NCBI RefSeq assembly: GCF_018607995.1
Contig: NZ_JABBAL010000015.1
Location: forward strand, 73,078 to 137,077
DNA length: 64,000 nucleotides
Origin: Planktotalea sp.
Lineage (GTDB): Bacteria > Pseudomonadota > Alphaproteobacteria > Rhodobacterales > Rhodobacteraceae
Reading direction: 5' to 3'
The position numbers and the translations under genes are program-made. Below, piece after piece: positions 16,866-28,440 of the stretch (position 1 is its first letter; each line of letters begins with the position of its first letter). The notes below the pieces were generated by a model. The model was given only the letters and a program-made list of their open reading frames with translations, was not told the DNA's origin and ran no database searches.

Positions 16866-18049
16866 GCGACACGCCCGTCGAAATCGAGATTGTTCAAAGC
16901 CTGTCGCAGATCGCGGCTGAAGACTGGGACGCCTGCGCCTGTCCAGAGGCTAATGAGGGTGGCGCGCCGTTTGATCCGTTCACGACCCACCGGTTTCTAT
17001 ATGCCCTAGAACAAAGCGGATCTGTGGGTTCTGGCACGGGCTGGCAGCCGCAATACCTGACTGCGAAACTCCACGGGGAATTGATAGCTGTCACGCCGCT
17101 TTACGCAAAATCGCACTCGCAGGGAGAATATATTTTCGATCACAATTGGGCGCATGCTTACGAGAATGCGGGTGGGCGCTATTACCCGAAATTGCAGGTT
17201 GCTGTGCCCTTTACGCCTGCGACGGGACGGCGTTTGTTGGTGAAGCCCGCGTTCGAACAGGTTGGGCAGTCTGCATTGATCCAAGGCGCAGTGCAATTGG
17301 CTGCGAACAACGAAATTTCATCGCTGCATCTAACGTTCTGCACCGAAGAGGAGATGCGCGCCGGTGTTGAAATGGGGCTCATGGGGCGCTTCAGCCAGCA
17401 GTTTCATTGGATTAACGATGGCTATGAGAGCTTCAGCGCTTTCCTTGCCTCGCTCGCCTCTCGCAAACGCAAGAATATCCGCAAAGAGCGTGAGCAGGCC
17501 AATGCATTTGGCGGCACGATCCAAGCCTTAACCGGCGATCAAATCAAGCCCAAGCACTGGGATGCCTTCTGGCAGTTCTACCAAGACACAGGCGCGCGCA
17601 AATGGGGCACGCCGTATCTCACTCGGCAATTTTTTGATATCGTTCAAGACACCATGCGCAATGATGTCATTCTTGTGCTTGCGGAACGCGATGGGGTGCC
17701 TGTCGCAGGGGCCTTGAATTTCGTTGGACGAGAGGCGCTTTATGGCCGTTATTGGGGCTGCGTTGAGGATCATCCCTGCCTGCATTTCGAACTGTGTTAT
17801 TACCGCGCTATCGACGTCGCGATCGAGTTGGGCTTGAAACGTGTCGAAGCGGGTGCGCAGGGCGAACATAAATTGGCGCGCGGATATCTCCCTGTGACCA
17901 CCCATTCGCTGCATTGGGTTGGCGACAAGGGTTTTTCCGACGCCATCGCGCGTTACTTACAAGAAGAGCGTAAAGCGATTGAGCAGGATATCGAGGTTCT
18001 CACGGACTATGGCCCGTTTAAGAAAATCCAAGTGGAGGAACAGCAATGA
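16862..18049 (+). CDS. GNAT/FemAB-like acyltransferase (DUF482, PF04339)
   Basis: A 395-residue protein of the family annotated as peptidogalycan biosynthesis or FemAB-like GNAT. Recognisable are [14 protein letters not shown] near the N-terminus, the [20 protein letters not shown] core, [15 protein letters not shown] in the middle and the [17 protein letters not shown] segment near the end. The biological substrate is not established for the family. It is translationally coupled to its neighbours by ATGA overlaps. Confidence 0.88.
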   Translation: MSDTPVEIEIVQSLSQIAAEDWDACACPEANEGGAPFDPFTTHRFLYALEQSGSVGSGTGWQPQYLTAKLHGELIAVTPLYAKSHSQGEYIFDHNWAHAYENAGGRYYPKLQVAVPFTPATGRRLLVKPAFEQVGQSALIQGAVQLAANNEISSLHLTFCTEEEMRAGVEMGLMGRFSQQFHWINDGYESFSAFLASLASRKRKNIRKEREQANAFGGTIQALTGDQIKPKHWDAFWQFYQDTGARKWGTPYLTRQFFDIVQDTMRNDVILVLAERDGVPVAGALNFVGREALYGRYWGCVEDHPCLHFELCYYRAIDVAIELGLKRVEAGAQGEHKLARGYLPVTTHSLHWVGDKGFSDAIARYLQEERKAIEQDIEVLTDYGPFKKIQVEEQQ

Positions 18050-18336
18050 GCGAGAGACTATTTGACGACACGCGCGGCCCTCTGCTTGACCCGCTATTCG
18101 CGACAGGCTGGGCTATGGTGAAGGGACGCGATGCGATTGAGAAACGCTACAAGTTCAAGAATTTTGCAGATGCATTCGGCTGGATGACCCGCGCGGCGAT
18201 TTGGTCGGAGAAATGGGATCACCACCCGGAATGGTTCAACGTTTACAACAAAGTACACGTGGTTTTGACCACCCACTCTGTGGATGGCCTAAGCGCACTG
18301 GATGTTACGCTAGCGCGCAAATTTGATAGCCTCTAG
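18046..18336 (+). CDS. phhB: 4a-hydroxytetrahydrobiopterin dehydratase
   Basis: A 96-residue pterin-4a-carbinolamine dehydratase, which recycles the cofactor of phenylalanine hydroxylase or serves related pterin functions. The family signature is [20 protein letters not shown] followed by TTH, and the length is normal. It is the last gene of the forward run starting with mnmD. No phenylalanine hydroxylase gene is in the window, so its partner is unknown. Confidence 0.93.
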   Translation: MSERLFDDTRGPLLDPLFATGWAMVKGRDAIEKRYKFKNFADAFGWMTRAAIWSEKWDHHPEWFNVYNKVHVVLTTHSVDGLSALDVTLARKFDSL

Positions 18337-18338
18337 GA

Positions 18339-18824
18339 CTACATAACGTCCAACAGACCTTCGCCTGCGGAGATCTCGCATTTGCCCGGGCGGTCCTCAT
18401 TGAGCTGCGTCACAACGCCGTCTTCGATCAACATCGCGTAACGCTTGGAGCGCGCGATGAAGCCTGCGGAGGGTGCGTCAAAATCCATACCAATCGCTTT
18501 GGTAAACGCACTTTCCGCATCCGAGAGCATGGTGATGCCAGCCGCAGTAGCACCCGTTGCTTCGCCCCATGCTTTCATCACGAACGGGTCGTTGACGGAA
18601 ACGCAAATGATTTCATCCACGCCTTTTTCGGTGAACTGATCTTTGGTGCGCATAAAACTTGGCACGTGCGCAGAGTGGCATGTCGGTGTGAACGCGCCCG
18701 GCACCGCGAAAATCACGACTTTGCGCCCTGCGGTCTTATCCGCCAAAGCGACAGGCGCGGGGCCTGCGTCACCCAATTGGACCAAAGTGGATGTCGGCAA
18801 GCGGTCGCCTTTTGAAATTGTCAT
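18339..18824 (-). CDS. Peroxiredoxin (Prx5/AhpE-like)
   Basis: A 161-residue thiol peroxidase with the peroxidatic motif PGAFTPTCHSAHVPSF, which carries the active cysteine, threonine and proline. The Prx5 group reduces hydrogen and organic peroxides using glutathione, glutaredoxin or thioredoxin. ATG at 18824 (MTISKGDRLP) is the family-like start. It lies convergent with phhB with two bases between the stops, and divergent from the ferredoxin reductase gene. Confidence 0.93.
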   Translation of the reverse strand: MTISKGDRLPTSTLVQLGDAGPAPVALADKTAGRKVVIFAVPGAFTPTCHSAHVPSFMRTKDQFTEKGVDEIICVSVNDPFVMKAWGEATGATAAGITMLSDAESAFTKAIGMDFDAPSAGFIARSKRYAMLIEDGVVTQLNEDRPGKCEISAGEGLLDVM

Positions 18825-18917
18825 GTGGATACCTTTTCTGGGAATTGCGTTCGACTTCCCCAACGATATAGAGTCTGCGCAGTCAGACGCCACAAGTTTT
18901 TAGAAGGGATCGTGCTA

Positions 18918-20129
18918 ATGGCACATTTTGTGATCATCGGGGCAGGGCAAGCAGGGTCCTCGCTTGTTGCCAAATTGCGCAGCTCTGGTTTTGAGGGCGA
19001 GATCACTTTGATCGGCGAAGAGCATGTGCCGCCCTACCAGCGCCCGCCTTTGTCTAAAGCCTATTTGCTGGGCGACATAGCTTTGGAGCGCTTGTTCCTG
19101 CGCCCTGAGAGTTTTTATGCAGATCAGAATATCACGTTGCAAATGGGAGCGGCTGTCACATCGATTGATATGGCCAAGCGCGAAGTGCATTTGGGTGATG
19201 ATGTAATATCCTACGATCAACTCGCACTCACGACTGGCTCTCGTGCGAACACCTTGCCTGCCTCTATTGGCGGTGCTTTAGACGGCGTATTCACCGTGCG
19301 CACCTTGGCGGATGTGGATGCGATGGCGGATCATTTCAACGTTGGCAAACGTGCGCTGATTGTGGGTGGCGGCTACATCGGACTAGAAGCCGCAGCAGTC
19401 GCGCGCAAGATGGGGGTCGAAGTGACTGTCGTTGAGATGGCCGAGCGCATTCTACAGCGTGTCGCAGCGCCTGATACCTCTGATTATTTCCGTGCACTGC
19501 ATCAATCGCATGGTGTTAAAATCTTAGAGGGCGTTGGCCTCAAAAGCTTGAACGGCGAGGGCTATGTGAGCGGTGCCACACTGGCGAATGGCACAGAGCT
19601 CGACGTTGATTTCGTGATTGTCGGCGTTGGCATCACACCTAACGTCAGCCTTGCTGAAAAGGCAGGTCTAACCATTGAAAACGGTATTGCGGTGAATGAA
19701 CAAGGATGCACGTCTGATCCCAACATCTGGTCGGCTGGTGATTGCGCCTCGTTCGACCTGCGCGGTGCGCGACGTCGTCTTGAAAGCGTACAAAACGCGA
19801 TTGATCAGGCGGAAGCTGTTGCTGAAAACATGTTGGGAGCGGGCAAGAGCTATACACCGAAACCGTGGTTCTGGTCGGATCAATACGATGTAAAACTGCA
19901 AATTGCGGGGCTGAACATTGGTTATGATAGCGTCGTTGCGCGCCGCGACACTAAGTCACCAGCGATCTCCTTCTGGTACTATAAGGACCACACGCTCTTG
20001 GCCGTGGACGCGATGAACGATCCACGCAACTACATGATCGGCAAACGCTTGATCGAGGCCGGAAAATCACCCACGCCTGACGTCATCGCCAACCCAGATA
20101 CCGATATGAAGGCCCTGCTAAAAGCGTGA
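18918..20129 (+). CDS. FAD-dependent ferredoxin reductase family protein
   Basis: A 403-residue pyridine-nucleotide-disulfide type reductase resembling putidaredoxin and rhodocoxin reductases. FAD motif is VIIGAGQAGSSLVAKLR, NAD motif is ALIVGGGYIGLEAAAVARK, and the FAD pyrophosphate segment IWSAGDCAS lies near residue 290. Such enzymes pass electrons from NADH to a ferredoxin and on to a cytochrome P450 or oxygenase; no such partner is adjacent. ATG at 18918 has an agaaggga ribosome-binding site. rsmD overlaps its stop. Confidence 0.9.
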   Translation: MAHFVIIGAGQAGSSLVAKLRSSGFEGEITLIGEEHVPPYQRPPLSKAYLLGDIALERLFLRPESFYADQNITLQMGAAVTSIDMAKREVHLGDDVISYDQLALTTGSRANTLPASIGGALDGVFTVRTLADVDAMADHFNVGKRALIVGGGYIGLEAAAVARKMGVEVTVVEMAERILQRVAAPDTSDYFRALHQSHGVKILEGVGLKSLNGEGYVSGATLANGTELDVDFVIVGVGITPNVSLAEKAGLTIENGIAVNEQGCTSDPNIWSAGDCASFDLRGARRRLESVQNAIDQAEAVAENMLGAGKSYTPKPWFWSDQYDVKLQIAGLNIGYDSVVARRDTKSPAISFWYYKDHTLLAVDAMNDPRNYMIGKRLIEAGKSPTPDVIANPDTDMKALLKA

Positions 20130-20683
20130 GGATCATCGGTGGAATTTTTCGTGGTCGCGCGCTCGCCTCTGTTGGCAAAGGCGACGCAGGCGCGCATCTG
20201 CGACCGACGACGGACCGCGTGCGCGAGAGCTTGTTTAACGTGCTGATGGGCGGACGTTATGGCGATCCGATCACAGATATGCGCTGCCTTGATTTGTTTG
20301 CAGGTACCGGCGCGTTAGGCTTGGAAGCGTTGTCGCGCGGTGCGATCCACACAACGTTTGTTGAAACGGGGCGTAAAGGCCAAAGCCTGATCCGCGAGAA
20401 TATTGCATTGTGTCAATGCAAAACCGAAACCAAGCTTTTTGCACGCGATGCAACGCGTTTGCCTGTCAAACCTGATGCACCTTATGACCTGATCTTCCTT
20501 GACCCGCCTTATGGCAAATCCATGGGCGAAGCTGCGTTGAAAAGCGCACTGGCTGGTGGTTGGATCGCCAAGAACGCGCTTGTCCTATGGGAAGAAAGCG
20601 CAGACATCATCCCTCCGCCAGAATGCGACCTCTTGGAGACCCGCAAGTTCGGCGGCACGAATATCAGCTTTCTCAGCACATAA
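20126..20683 (+). CDS. rsmD: 16S rRNA (guanine(966)-N2)-methyltransferase
   Basis: A 185-residue methyltransferase that modifies G966 of 16S rRNA. It begins with the family-typical MRIIGGIFRGR, has the SAM loop LDLFAGTGALGLEALSRGA and the catalytic DPPY motif (IFLDPPYG). The start is GTG at 20126, overlapping the TGA of the ferredoxin reductase gene by 4 bp. Length is normal for the family. Confidence 0.95.
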   Translation: MRIIGGIFRGRALASVGKGDAGAHLRPTTDRVRESLFNVLMGGRYGDPITDMRCLDLFAGTGALGLEALSRGAIHTTFVETGRKGQSLIRENIALCQCKTETKLFARDATRLPVKPDAPYDLIFLDPPYGKSMGEAALKSALAGGWIAKNALVLWEESADIIPPPECDLLETRKFGGTNISFLST

Positions 20684-20715
20684 AAAATGGCCCCTTCTCA
20701 ATATGCAAAGGGACC
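20684..20715 (-). terminator. Rho-independent terminator for the LysR gene
   Basis: Read on the reverse strand, ggtccctt and aaggggcc form an 8-bp stem (one G-T wobble) followed by a short U-rich run. On the forward strand the same place has a C-A mismatch, so it works best for the reverse-strand LysR gene ending at 20753. Confidence 0.75.
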
Positions 20716-20752
20716 AGTGGGGTCGGGGGAGATATCTAGAATGTGAGTGCTT

Positions 20753-21657
20753 TTACCACTCAGAAGGTCCTTTATCAGCGAACGATTGAACGAGGAAACG
20801 AATGAATGCGCGCACTTTTGGTTGTGTAAAGCGGCCCGGTGGATAAACGGCGTAGATGCCTTGCGTTTCTGTGCGAAGCTTGGGGATCGCATCAACAACC
20901 AAACCTTGCTCCATCGCCTCTGAGTACAAAAAGCTTGGAAGATACGCGATACCAAGTCCCGCAATCGCGGCGTTTAGCAAGGACTGCCCGTCATTCACGC
21001 TCAGCCAGCTAGCGGTGCGGGTCTGACGTTTTTCGCCGGAAGGTGCGGTGACTTTCCATACGTTGCCACTGGATTGGTTCGAGTAACGCAAAAGCTTATG
21101 ATCATTGAGATCGTCGATCTTCTCTGGCCGACCATATTTCTCAAAATAGGTGGGGAGGCGATTATGCGCTTCGTCGTTTCAGTCAATTTGCGTGCCCGAA
21201 GCGAGCTGTCTTCCAACTCACCAATTCGCACGGACATATCAAAGCCCTCTGAAATCAACTCTACATAGCGGTTATTCAGGACCATATTGATGGTGATATC
21301 TGGAAACTCGGATAGGAAATCGCCAAGCACGGGGCTGAGGTGATTAACTCCAAAGTCTGTCGCTACAGAGATATGTAGCAAACCCGAAGGCGCGGATTGC
21401 ATGGATGTGACCAACGCATCCGCCTCACCTGCATCATTTAAAACGCGACGAGCGCGGTCGTAATAGGCAAGGCCGACTTCTGTTGGGCTTACACGTCGCG
21501 TTGTGCGATTCAAAAGGCGCGCACCAAGGCGTGCTTCATGTGAAGAGACGTGCTTTGAAACGGCAGATTTTGATATTCCCATCTTCTTTGCAGCGTCTGT
21601 AAATCCACCTTGGTCCACAACTGTGGCGAAGGCTTCCATTTCTGTCAGGTGATCCAT
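20753..21657 (-). pseudogene. LysR family regulator, frameshifted
   Basis: The N-terminal part from ATG at 21657 is a normal LysR helix-turn-helix (FTDAAKKMGISKSAVSKHVS) plus the first half of the effector domain (LHISVATDFGVNHLSPVLGD). Near 21150-21158 the frame breaks after IIASP. The expected continuation (TYFEKYGRPEKIDDL) is in another frame and runs to TAA at 20753 (WLSVNDGQSLLNAAIAG, GIAYLPSFLY). One missing base in tcccc explains it. The joined product would be about 300 residues, normal for the family. Its target is unknown; fadH is encoded just upstream on the same strand. Confidence 0.85.
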
Positions 21658-21785
21658 TTCGTCTACCTTTGTGTTCCTGTGTCTGGAATAAGGTATCAGC
21701 TTCAAAAGGGGCGCGATTGGGGCGCTCCCTAGACAACGCTAGGGTATTGTCGGGGATAGTTTGCGGCATGGAAACAGCGGATGTG

Positions 21786-21841
21786 GTTCCTTTTTCCAAA
21801 AATATCTCGAGAGGGCGCGGGGGGCTGGCCCCCTGCCGAAC
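21786..21841 (-). repeat. Roseobacter-type gene-end repeat, copy 2
   Basis: Read on the reverse strand directly after fadH: a GC hairpin (gggggccagccccc), then ctctcgagatatttttgg and aaaaagg. It shares layout and orientation relative to its gene with the copies at 2191 and 36819 and may terminate fadH transcription. Confidence 0.55.
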
Positions 21842-21849
21842 TCTTAGTT

Positions 21850-23925
<2,076 letters not shown>

Positions 23926-23980
23926 TCACCTGAAACGCAGCGTCACCTTGCTTACGTAATTTTAGAGCAGGTCAACTTGT

Positions 23981-24358
23981 CTATGTCGTCTCAGCACAGT
24001 AGCGACGAAAAGCGCGTTTGACCATATCCAGCTCTGCACGCAGTAGCGCAACTTCGGCACGGATATCTTCACTGACCGCATCGCCTGCGATAATGGTGTA
24101 ACTGTCGAGTGTTTCGCCCGTGTCGCGATCAAAGATCAGAAAGGTCTGCGCACCGTCGCTAATCAGCTCGATTGGGATCGGAACGCGCACTGACCATTGG
24201 TTTGGCTCCCCGGTTTCTTTCAAGCGCAATTCGCCCAAAGGCTTATCAAGATGCGTGACCCCTAGATCAGGTTGCTCTGTGTTCTCGTCTACGGCCGTCA
24301 GCACACCTTCCCAAACACCCTCAAACAGGCGGGTTTTGCTTAGCTCAAATGCGCTCAT
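23981..24358 (-). CDS. Conserved hypothetical protein
   Basis: A 125-residue cytosolic protein that I recognise only as a conserved alphaproteobacterial type without named domain. It begins MSAFELSKTRLFEGVWEG, has a beta-rich middle (WSVRVPIPIELISDGAQTF, then LIFDRDTGETLD) and ends in a charged helix with likely coiled-coil character (IRAEVALLRAELDMVKRAF). It lies 36 bp downstream of the DUF6478 gene on the same strand and upstream of fadH, so the three may be co-transcribed. No function can be assigned. Confidence 0.7.
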   Translation of the reverse strand: MSAFELSKTRLFEGVWEGVLTAVDENTEQPDLGVTHLDKPLGELRLKETGEPNQWSVRVPIPIELISDGAQTFLIFDRDTGETLDSYTIIAGDAVSEDIRAEVALLRAELDMVKRAFRRYCAETT

Positions 24359-24394
24359 CTGGAAGGTCTTTCTTTTGACAGTGTTTCATGGCTG

Positions 24395-25167
24395 CTAAAC
24401 GTCCGCCCTAGGTCGGCGGGTCAGCGCGAGGTTGCGCAGCGTGACTTGGTTCATTTGCGGGCCTTCAAAGATCAGATCAAGCCACATGCTATCCACGCGC
24501 TTTTCATTGAGCTTCGTGTAGGTAAGGTCGAATTCCACTATTGGCACCGTATCATTCAGCGGCAACTCACGCACAACTTGTTCCGTGTTCGGGCCATGCT
24601 TGATGTTCAAGCGCGCAAAAATTTCGAGGGGTTTTTCTAACTCCATGATCGGTTTAAGGCGGATCAGATGTTTGCGTTTCAAGCCGGACACGCTCGCTTC
24701 TGGAAAATCAATCACCAAAGACAGGAATGATCCTTCAAAGTTGAAAACACCCACACGCAGGCCGTCGGGGGCTAAATCTACCTCGCGTGTATTGCGGAGT
24801 TGGCGCAATGATAGTTCCGAAAAATCGCAATCGTAGTGTAGCGAGATTTTCCCGCCAAGCATCGATTTGCTCGGCACTAATGCCATGCCTTGTTCTGGCA
24901 ACGGGCCAGACCATGCTTCCGGGCACCAGGCCTAATCTGAATCGTGTGATGTCTGGATCGCCTGACTGCCGATTAGAGGCAACGCCAAACGGTTGTCAGC
25001 AACATGTACAAAGGGGTTGAGATGCACGAGCAATCGACGCGCACGTGCCCTTTGTTTGTGAAACACAGATACGGGAGTATTTTTGGCAGCATCCACAACA
25101 CGCGCTAACGGCGAATGGAACGTTTGAACAGAATTCTATTCAAAAAAGACGGTTTACCCAATGCCAT
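24395..25167 (-). pseudogene. DUF6478 family protein, broken by stop and frameshift
   Basis: The C-terminal two thirds are intact in one frame (LRQLRNTREVDLAPDGLRV, EIFARLNIKHGPNTEQVV, LNEKRVDSMWLDLIFEGPQ), as in DUF6478 proteins of roseobacters. Upstream, the same frame contains TAG at 24932-24934 where relatives have tryptophan (SD-W-AW), and further upstream the start region (ATG at 25167, PSFLNRILFKRSIRR) is in another frame and ends in TAG at 25105-25107, also at an expected tryptophan. A start inside the intact part (TTG at about 24901) would give only 168 residues. The gene looks dead. Confidence 0.75.
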
Positions 25168-25217
25168 GGTATTCAGTTACCTGCCTTGCTGCGGCTCTTT
25201 CCGTTATTCTAACCAAA

Positions 25218-26012
25218 TTAAGAGTGGTTTAACAAACGTGCAATGATGCCTTGGCCACCTTTTTTTTCTGGCTCAACCGTATCGGTCGTTGAGCTTTCAG
25301 CAACATCTATAGGTTGAATATTTTCCGAATTTGCATCTTTGCTCTCGGGCTCGCCGCGGCCAAACCCGAACAAAGATCCACGTTTCGCAGAAATTCCATG
25401 CGCAAGCGCTGCCAAGAGTTCAGCACCTTTGTTGCCTGTTAGATCGGACCCTTTCGGCGCAAATAGGCTGAGTAAAACAAGGCGCGTATCTAGTTCAGTC
25501 GCGCCGCGCCAATGGATCGGATCGGCGGGTGCTAAGACTTCATCACCGCCGGTTGCCAGCTGAGCCAAGGCGAGATTGCCCCTTTGCTTTGTCTGAAGTG
25601 TCTTGCGTGGCATCGCTGCGCTTGCAAGATCTTGCGCGCTGGGAGCTGTTGCACTTTCCCCACGCCGAGAGGAGACTTGGACGCTCATTACTGCTATGTC
25701 CGTACCTCCGCTTTTGCCATCAAGCGAAGAACATTGCGCTAGCATTGCCGAGCTGCCTTGCAAGCCGCTGCTGACAGAAGTTTCGTCAATACAGTAGCCC
25801 TTTGGCGCAGTCAGCTTGATTGCGCCCAGTGCCAGCGTGGTTTGTGTAGTCTTCAGGATCACAACGCCGCTTGGCGTGCCTTCTGCTTCGCCTTTTTGTG
25901 CAAAGGATAGGCCCTCACCGCCCACACAGGCGCCAAGGGATACACAGATGAGCAGCGCAGGGCCCGACTGGCGAGCTTTGCTTAAGTCGAGATCACAGAT
26001 CCCAATACGCAT
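25218..26012 (-). CDS. Conserved roseobacter lipoprotein-like protein
   Basis: A 264-residue protein with an N-terminal hydrophobic stretch and lipobox ([10 protein letters not shown]), followed by a beta-rich domain with [17 protein letters not shown] and an alanine-rich C-terminus with acidic, low-complexity sequence. I recognise this type as conserved in roseobacters without named function. The ATG at 26012 lies 20 bp inside the end of ilvD, so translation is probably coupled; the N-terminus before the hydrophobic stretch is longer than usual, and a later start is possible. Confidence 0.65.
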   Translation of the reverse strand: MRIGICDLDLSKARQSGPALLICVSLGACVGGEGLSFAQKGEAEGTPSGVVILKTTQTTLALGAIKLTAPKGYCIDETSVSSGLQGSSAMLAQCSSLDGKSGGTDIAVMSVQVSSRRGESATAPSAQDLASAAMPRKTLQTKQRGNLALAQLATGGDEVLAPADPIHWRGATELDTRLVLLSLFAPKGSDLTGNKGAELLAALAHGISAKRGSLFGFGRGEPESKDANSENIQPIDVAESSTTDTVEPEKKGGQGIIARLLNHS

Positions 26013-27750
26013 GCTTTTCTGCCTTGCCGCCAGGATGCGTGACCGCACCCTTGTAGATTTCGCCAACTTGATCCGCATACTTCCAAAGCGCGCCAGAGGC
26101 ATAGATCGTCTCACGCGGGCCTTTCCAATCGGCACGGCGCTTGGCCATCTCTTCGTCAGAAATATCCACGTCCAACGTACCTTCAACCGCATCAAGCGTG
26201 ATCACGTCACCTTGCTGGAGCAGGGCAATCGGACCGCCATGTGCAGCTTCGGGACCAACGTGACCCACACAGAAGCCACGGGTTGCGCCAGAGAAACGAC
26301 CGTCAGTGATCAGTGCCACCTTCAGACCCATGCCCTGACCGGAAAGCGCAGCTGTTGTTGCCAACATTTCGCGCATACCGGGACCGCCTGCAGGGCCCTC
26401 GTTACGGATAACGAAAACATCGCCCTCTTTATAAGTGCGGTTTTGAACCGCCTCAAAGGCGTCTTGTTCGCACTCAAAGATACGCGCGGGGCCAACAAAA
26501 CGCTGATGCTGCGCGGCCATGCCTGCAACTTTCACAATCGCGCCTTCTGGGGCGAGGTTGCCTTTGAGGCCCACAACGCCACCAGTCTTGGTGATTGGCG
26601 TTTCAACAGGATAAACCACACGGCCATCAGCCTTCAGCGTGTGCTTGTCGAGTTCTTCACCAATGGAATAGCCCGTCGCGGTCATGCAATCTGCATGCAA
26701 CAAGCCAGCACGGCGCAGCTCGTTCAAGACAACGGGAACGCCGCCCGCCTCATAGAGATCCTTGGCAACATACTGACCACCGGGCTTGAGATCGACGAAA
26801 TATGGCGTGTCGCGGAAAATATCGCAAACATCTTCAAGGAAGAAATCAATGCCTGCTTCATGCGCCATCGCAGGCAGGTGCAGACCTGCATTTGTGGAAC
26901 CCCCCGTGCAAGCAACAACACGCGCTGCGTTCTCAAACGCTTCGCGTGTGCACACATCACGTGCGTGAATGCCTTTTTCAATCAGGTTCATCACGGCGAT
27001 TCCGGAGGCCTTGGAATATTCATCACGGCTTTCGAACGGGGCAGGGGCACCGGAGGAATTCAGCAACGCAAGGCCAATAGCCTCGGACACACAGGCCATC
27101 GTGTTAGCGGTGAACTGACCACCACATGCACCAGAAGATGGGCAAGCCACACGCTCTAGGATTTCAAGCTCTGCTTCGGTCATTGTGCCGTTTTGTTGAT
27201 GACCCACGGCTTCAAACATGTCCTGAACCGTAAGATCGCGATCTGCATAAGACTCTGGAACCTTCGCGCCGGCAGGTGCGCGACCCGGCAGGATGGAGCC
27301 ACCGTAGACAAACACGGACGGCACGTTGAGACGGATCATCGCCATCATCATGCCTGGCAAGGATTTGTCACAGCCCGCAAGGCCCACAAGCGCGTCGTAG
27401 CAGTGGCCACGCATGGTTAATTCAACCGTATCAGCAATCGCTTCGCGTGACGCCAAGGAGCTGCGCATGCCTTCATGACCCATCGCAATGCCGTCCGTGA
27501 CCGTGATGGTCGTGAATTCACGCGGGCTGCCAGAGGCGGCTTTGACACCCATCTTTGCGGCCTGTGCTTGACGGTTCAAAGAAATGTTGCACGGCGCGGC
27601 TTCGTTCCAGCATGTGGCAACGCCTACCAAGGGCTGGTGAATTTCTTTCTCAGACATGCCCATCGCGTAATAATACGAACGATGTGGCGCGCGCGCTGGC
27701 CCTTCTGTGACATGGCGGCTTGGCAATTTGCTTTTGTCGAACTTGGTCAT
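25993..27750 (-). CDS. ilvD: Dihydroxy-acid dehydratase
   Basis: A 585-residue enzyme of branched-chain amino acid synthesis, dehydrating 2,3-dihydroxy acids to 2-keto acids with an iron-sulfur cluster. Cluster and active-site segments are present: [27 protein letters not shown] and [19 protein letters not shown]. The ending HAYWDL is typical of the family. ATG at 27750 ([11 protein letters not shown]) matches family starts; a 42-residue upstream extension is not expected. The lipoprotein-like gene overlaps its 3' end. Confidence 0.96.
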   Translation of the reverse strand: MTKFDKSKLPSRHVTEGPARAPHRSYYYAMGMSEKEIHQPLVGVATCWNEAAPCNISLNRQAQAAKMGVKAASGSPREFTTITVTDGIAMGHEGMRSSLASREAIADTVELTMRGHCYDALVGLAGCDKSLPGMMMAMIRLNVPSVFVYGGSILPGRAPAGAKVPESYADRDLTVQDMFEAVGHQQNGTMTEAELEILERVACPSSGACGGQFTANTMACVSEAIGLALLNSSGAPAPFESRDEYSKASGIAVMNLIEKGIHARDVCTREAFENAARVVACTGGSTNAGLHLPAMAHEAGIDFFLEDVCDIFRDTPYFVDLKPGGQYVAKDLYEAGGVPVVLNELRRAGLLHADCMTATGYSIGEELDKHTLKADGRVVYPVETPITKTGGVVGLKGNLAPEGAIVKVAGMAAQHQRFVGPARIFECEQDAFEAVQNRTYKEGDVFVIRNEGPAGGPGMREMLATTAALSGQGMGLKVALITDGRFSGATRGFCVGHVGPEAAHGGPIALLQQGDVITLDAVEGTLDVDISDEEMAKRRADWKGPRETIYASGALWKYADQVGEIYKGAVTHPGGKAEKHAYWDL

Positions 27751-28440
27751 AGTGGGCTCTCCGAAATATGCGTTGAAGAGTGGATAAATCAGCGAAGGCA
27801 AGGTCGCAAGGTGCGACGTGATGCTGCATTGGAATTGAAACGCGACCGGCAAAGCACATGTCGCGAAAACCCGCATTCTGTTTCAGCATGCCAACGGCTG
27901 CTTTCGGAAGGGGAAACGCGATACGAAGATGGTCAAAACGGATGATCCTCAGTTTTGTTTTGTCGTCTTCGATGGCATCGGAAAAGTCTAATCCGTTCTT
28001 TGGCTTTAATTTCCTCCTCACCCCAATTGCCATTAATTGGGTGTGTTGGGGCGTAAGTGAGGCTGATTTATTAGCGTTTGAGACATATTTTTTCGAGTTT
28101 CCAGAGGACGCTAAAACGGCAAAGGGCTGACCGAGATTTTGGGTGGCACGTTGTCTAAAGACAACGAAATGAGACTATTTAACGCGGCAAGACAGCTCAA
28201 GGTGGTAACTCGAAATTTTGAAATGAAGACCGATGATGCATCAATTGATCAAGGCGAGGCATGGTCGGAGTTCTGGGAAGTTGCGGAGAGGCTGCAGTGG
28301 CTGTTATCAATTGATTTGCTGAAACCGCAAAGGCTTTTGCGGGGAAATTGTTTTAATAATAAAAGAAGTGCGGCTTCGCTTTGTGAAATGCTTAAGTACG
28401 CACTAGCGCCGAGCGCTACGGGAGCCTAAATGTAGGCAAT
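27751..28440. other. 690-bp region without a convincing gene
   Basis: Between ilvD and the CPBP protease gene there are only weak open frames. One at 27942-28130 (+) would encode about 62 residues with FNFLLTPIAINWVCWGVSEA, lacking a good ribosome-binding site; another at 28169-28429 is listed separately. A stem of CACCC-AATT / AATT-GGGTG at 28019-28043 is seen without a T tail. Base composition is more AT-rich than the neighbours. The first 100-150 bp should hold the ilvD promoter. Confidence 0.5.
28169..28429 (+). CDS. Hypothetical protein (doubtful)
   Basis: A possible 86-residue protein, MRLFNAARQLKVVTRNFEM and onward, with a tryptophan-rich helix (AWSEFWEVAERLQWLLSID). It does not match a family I know, has no clear ribosome-binding site, and its AT-rich codon use differs from the flanking genes. 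It could be a real orphan gene or part of a decayed one. Confidence 0.25.
   Translation: MRLFNAARQLKVVTRNFEMKTDDASIDQGEAWSEFWEVAERLQWLLSIDLLKPQRLLRGNCFNNKRSAASLCEMLKYALAPSATGA

Noticed and set aside
25064-25096. A further copy of the gene-end repeat (gggagtatttttggca)
   Set aside because: The match lies inside the coding part of the DUF6478 gene and fits the protein alignment, so it is probably chance similarity.
25816-27159. A 447-codon open frame on the forward strand
   Set aside because: It lies antisense to the well-supported ilvD gene and to the lipoprotein-like gene, and its sequence shows no family pattern; it is an opposite-strand by-product of codon use.
28019-28043. Hairpin CACCC-AATT / AATT-GGGTG as a terminator
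   Set aside because: There is no T tail on either strand and no clear gene ends there.
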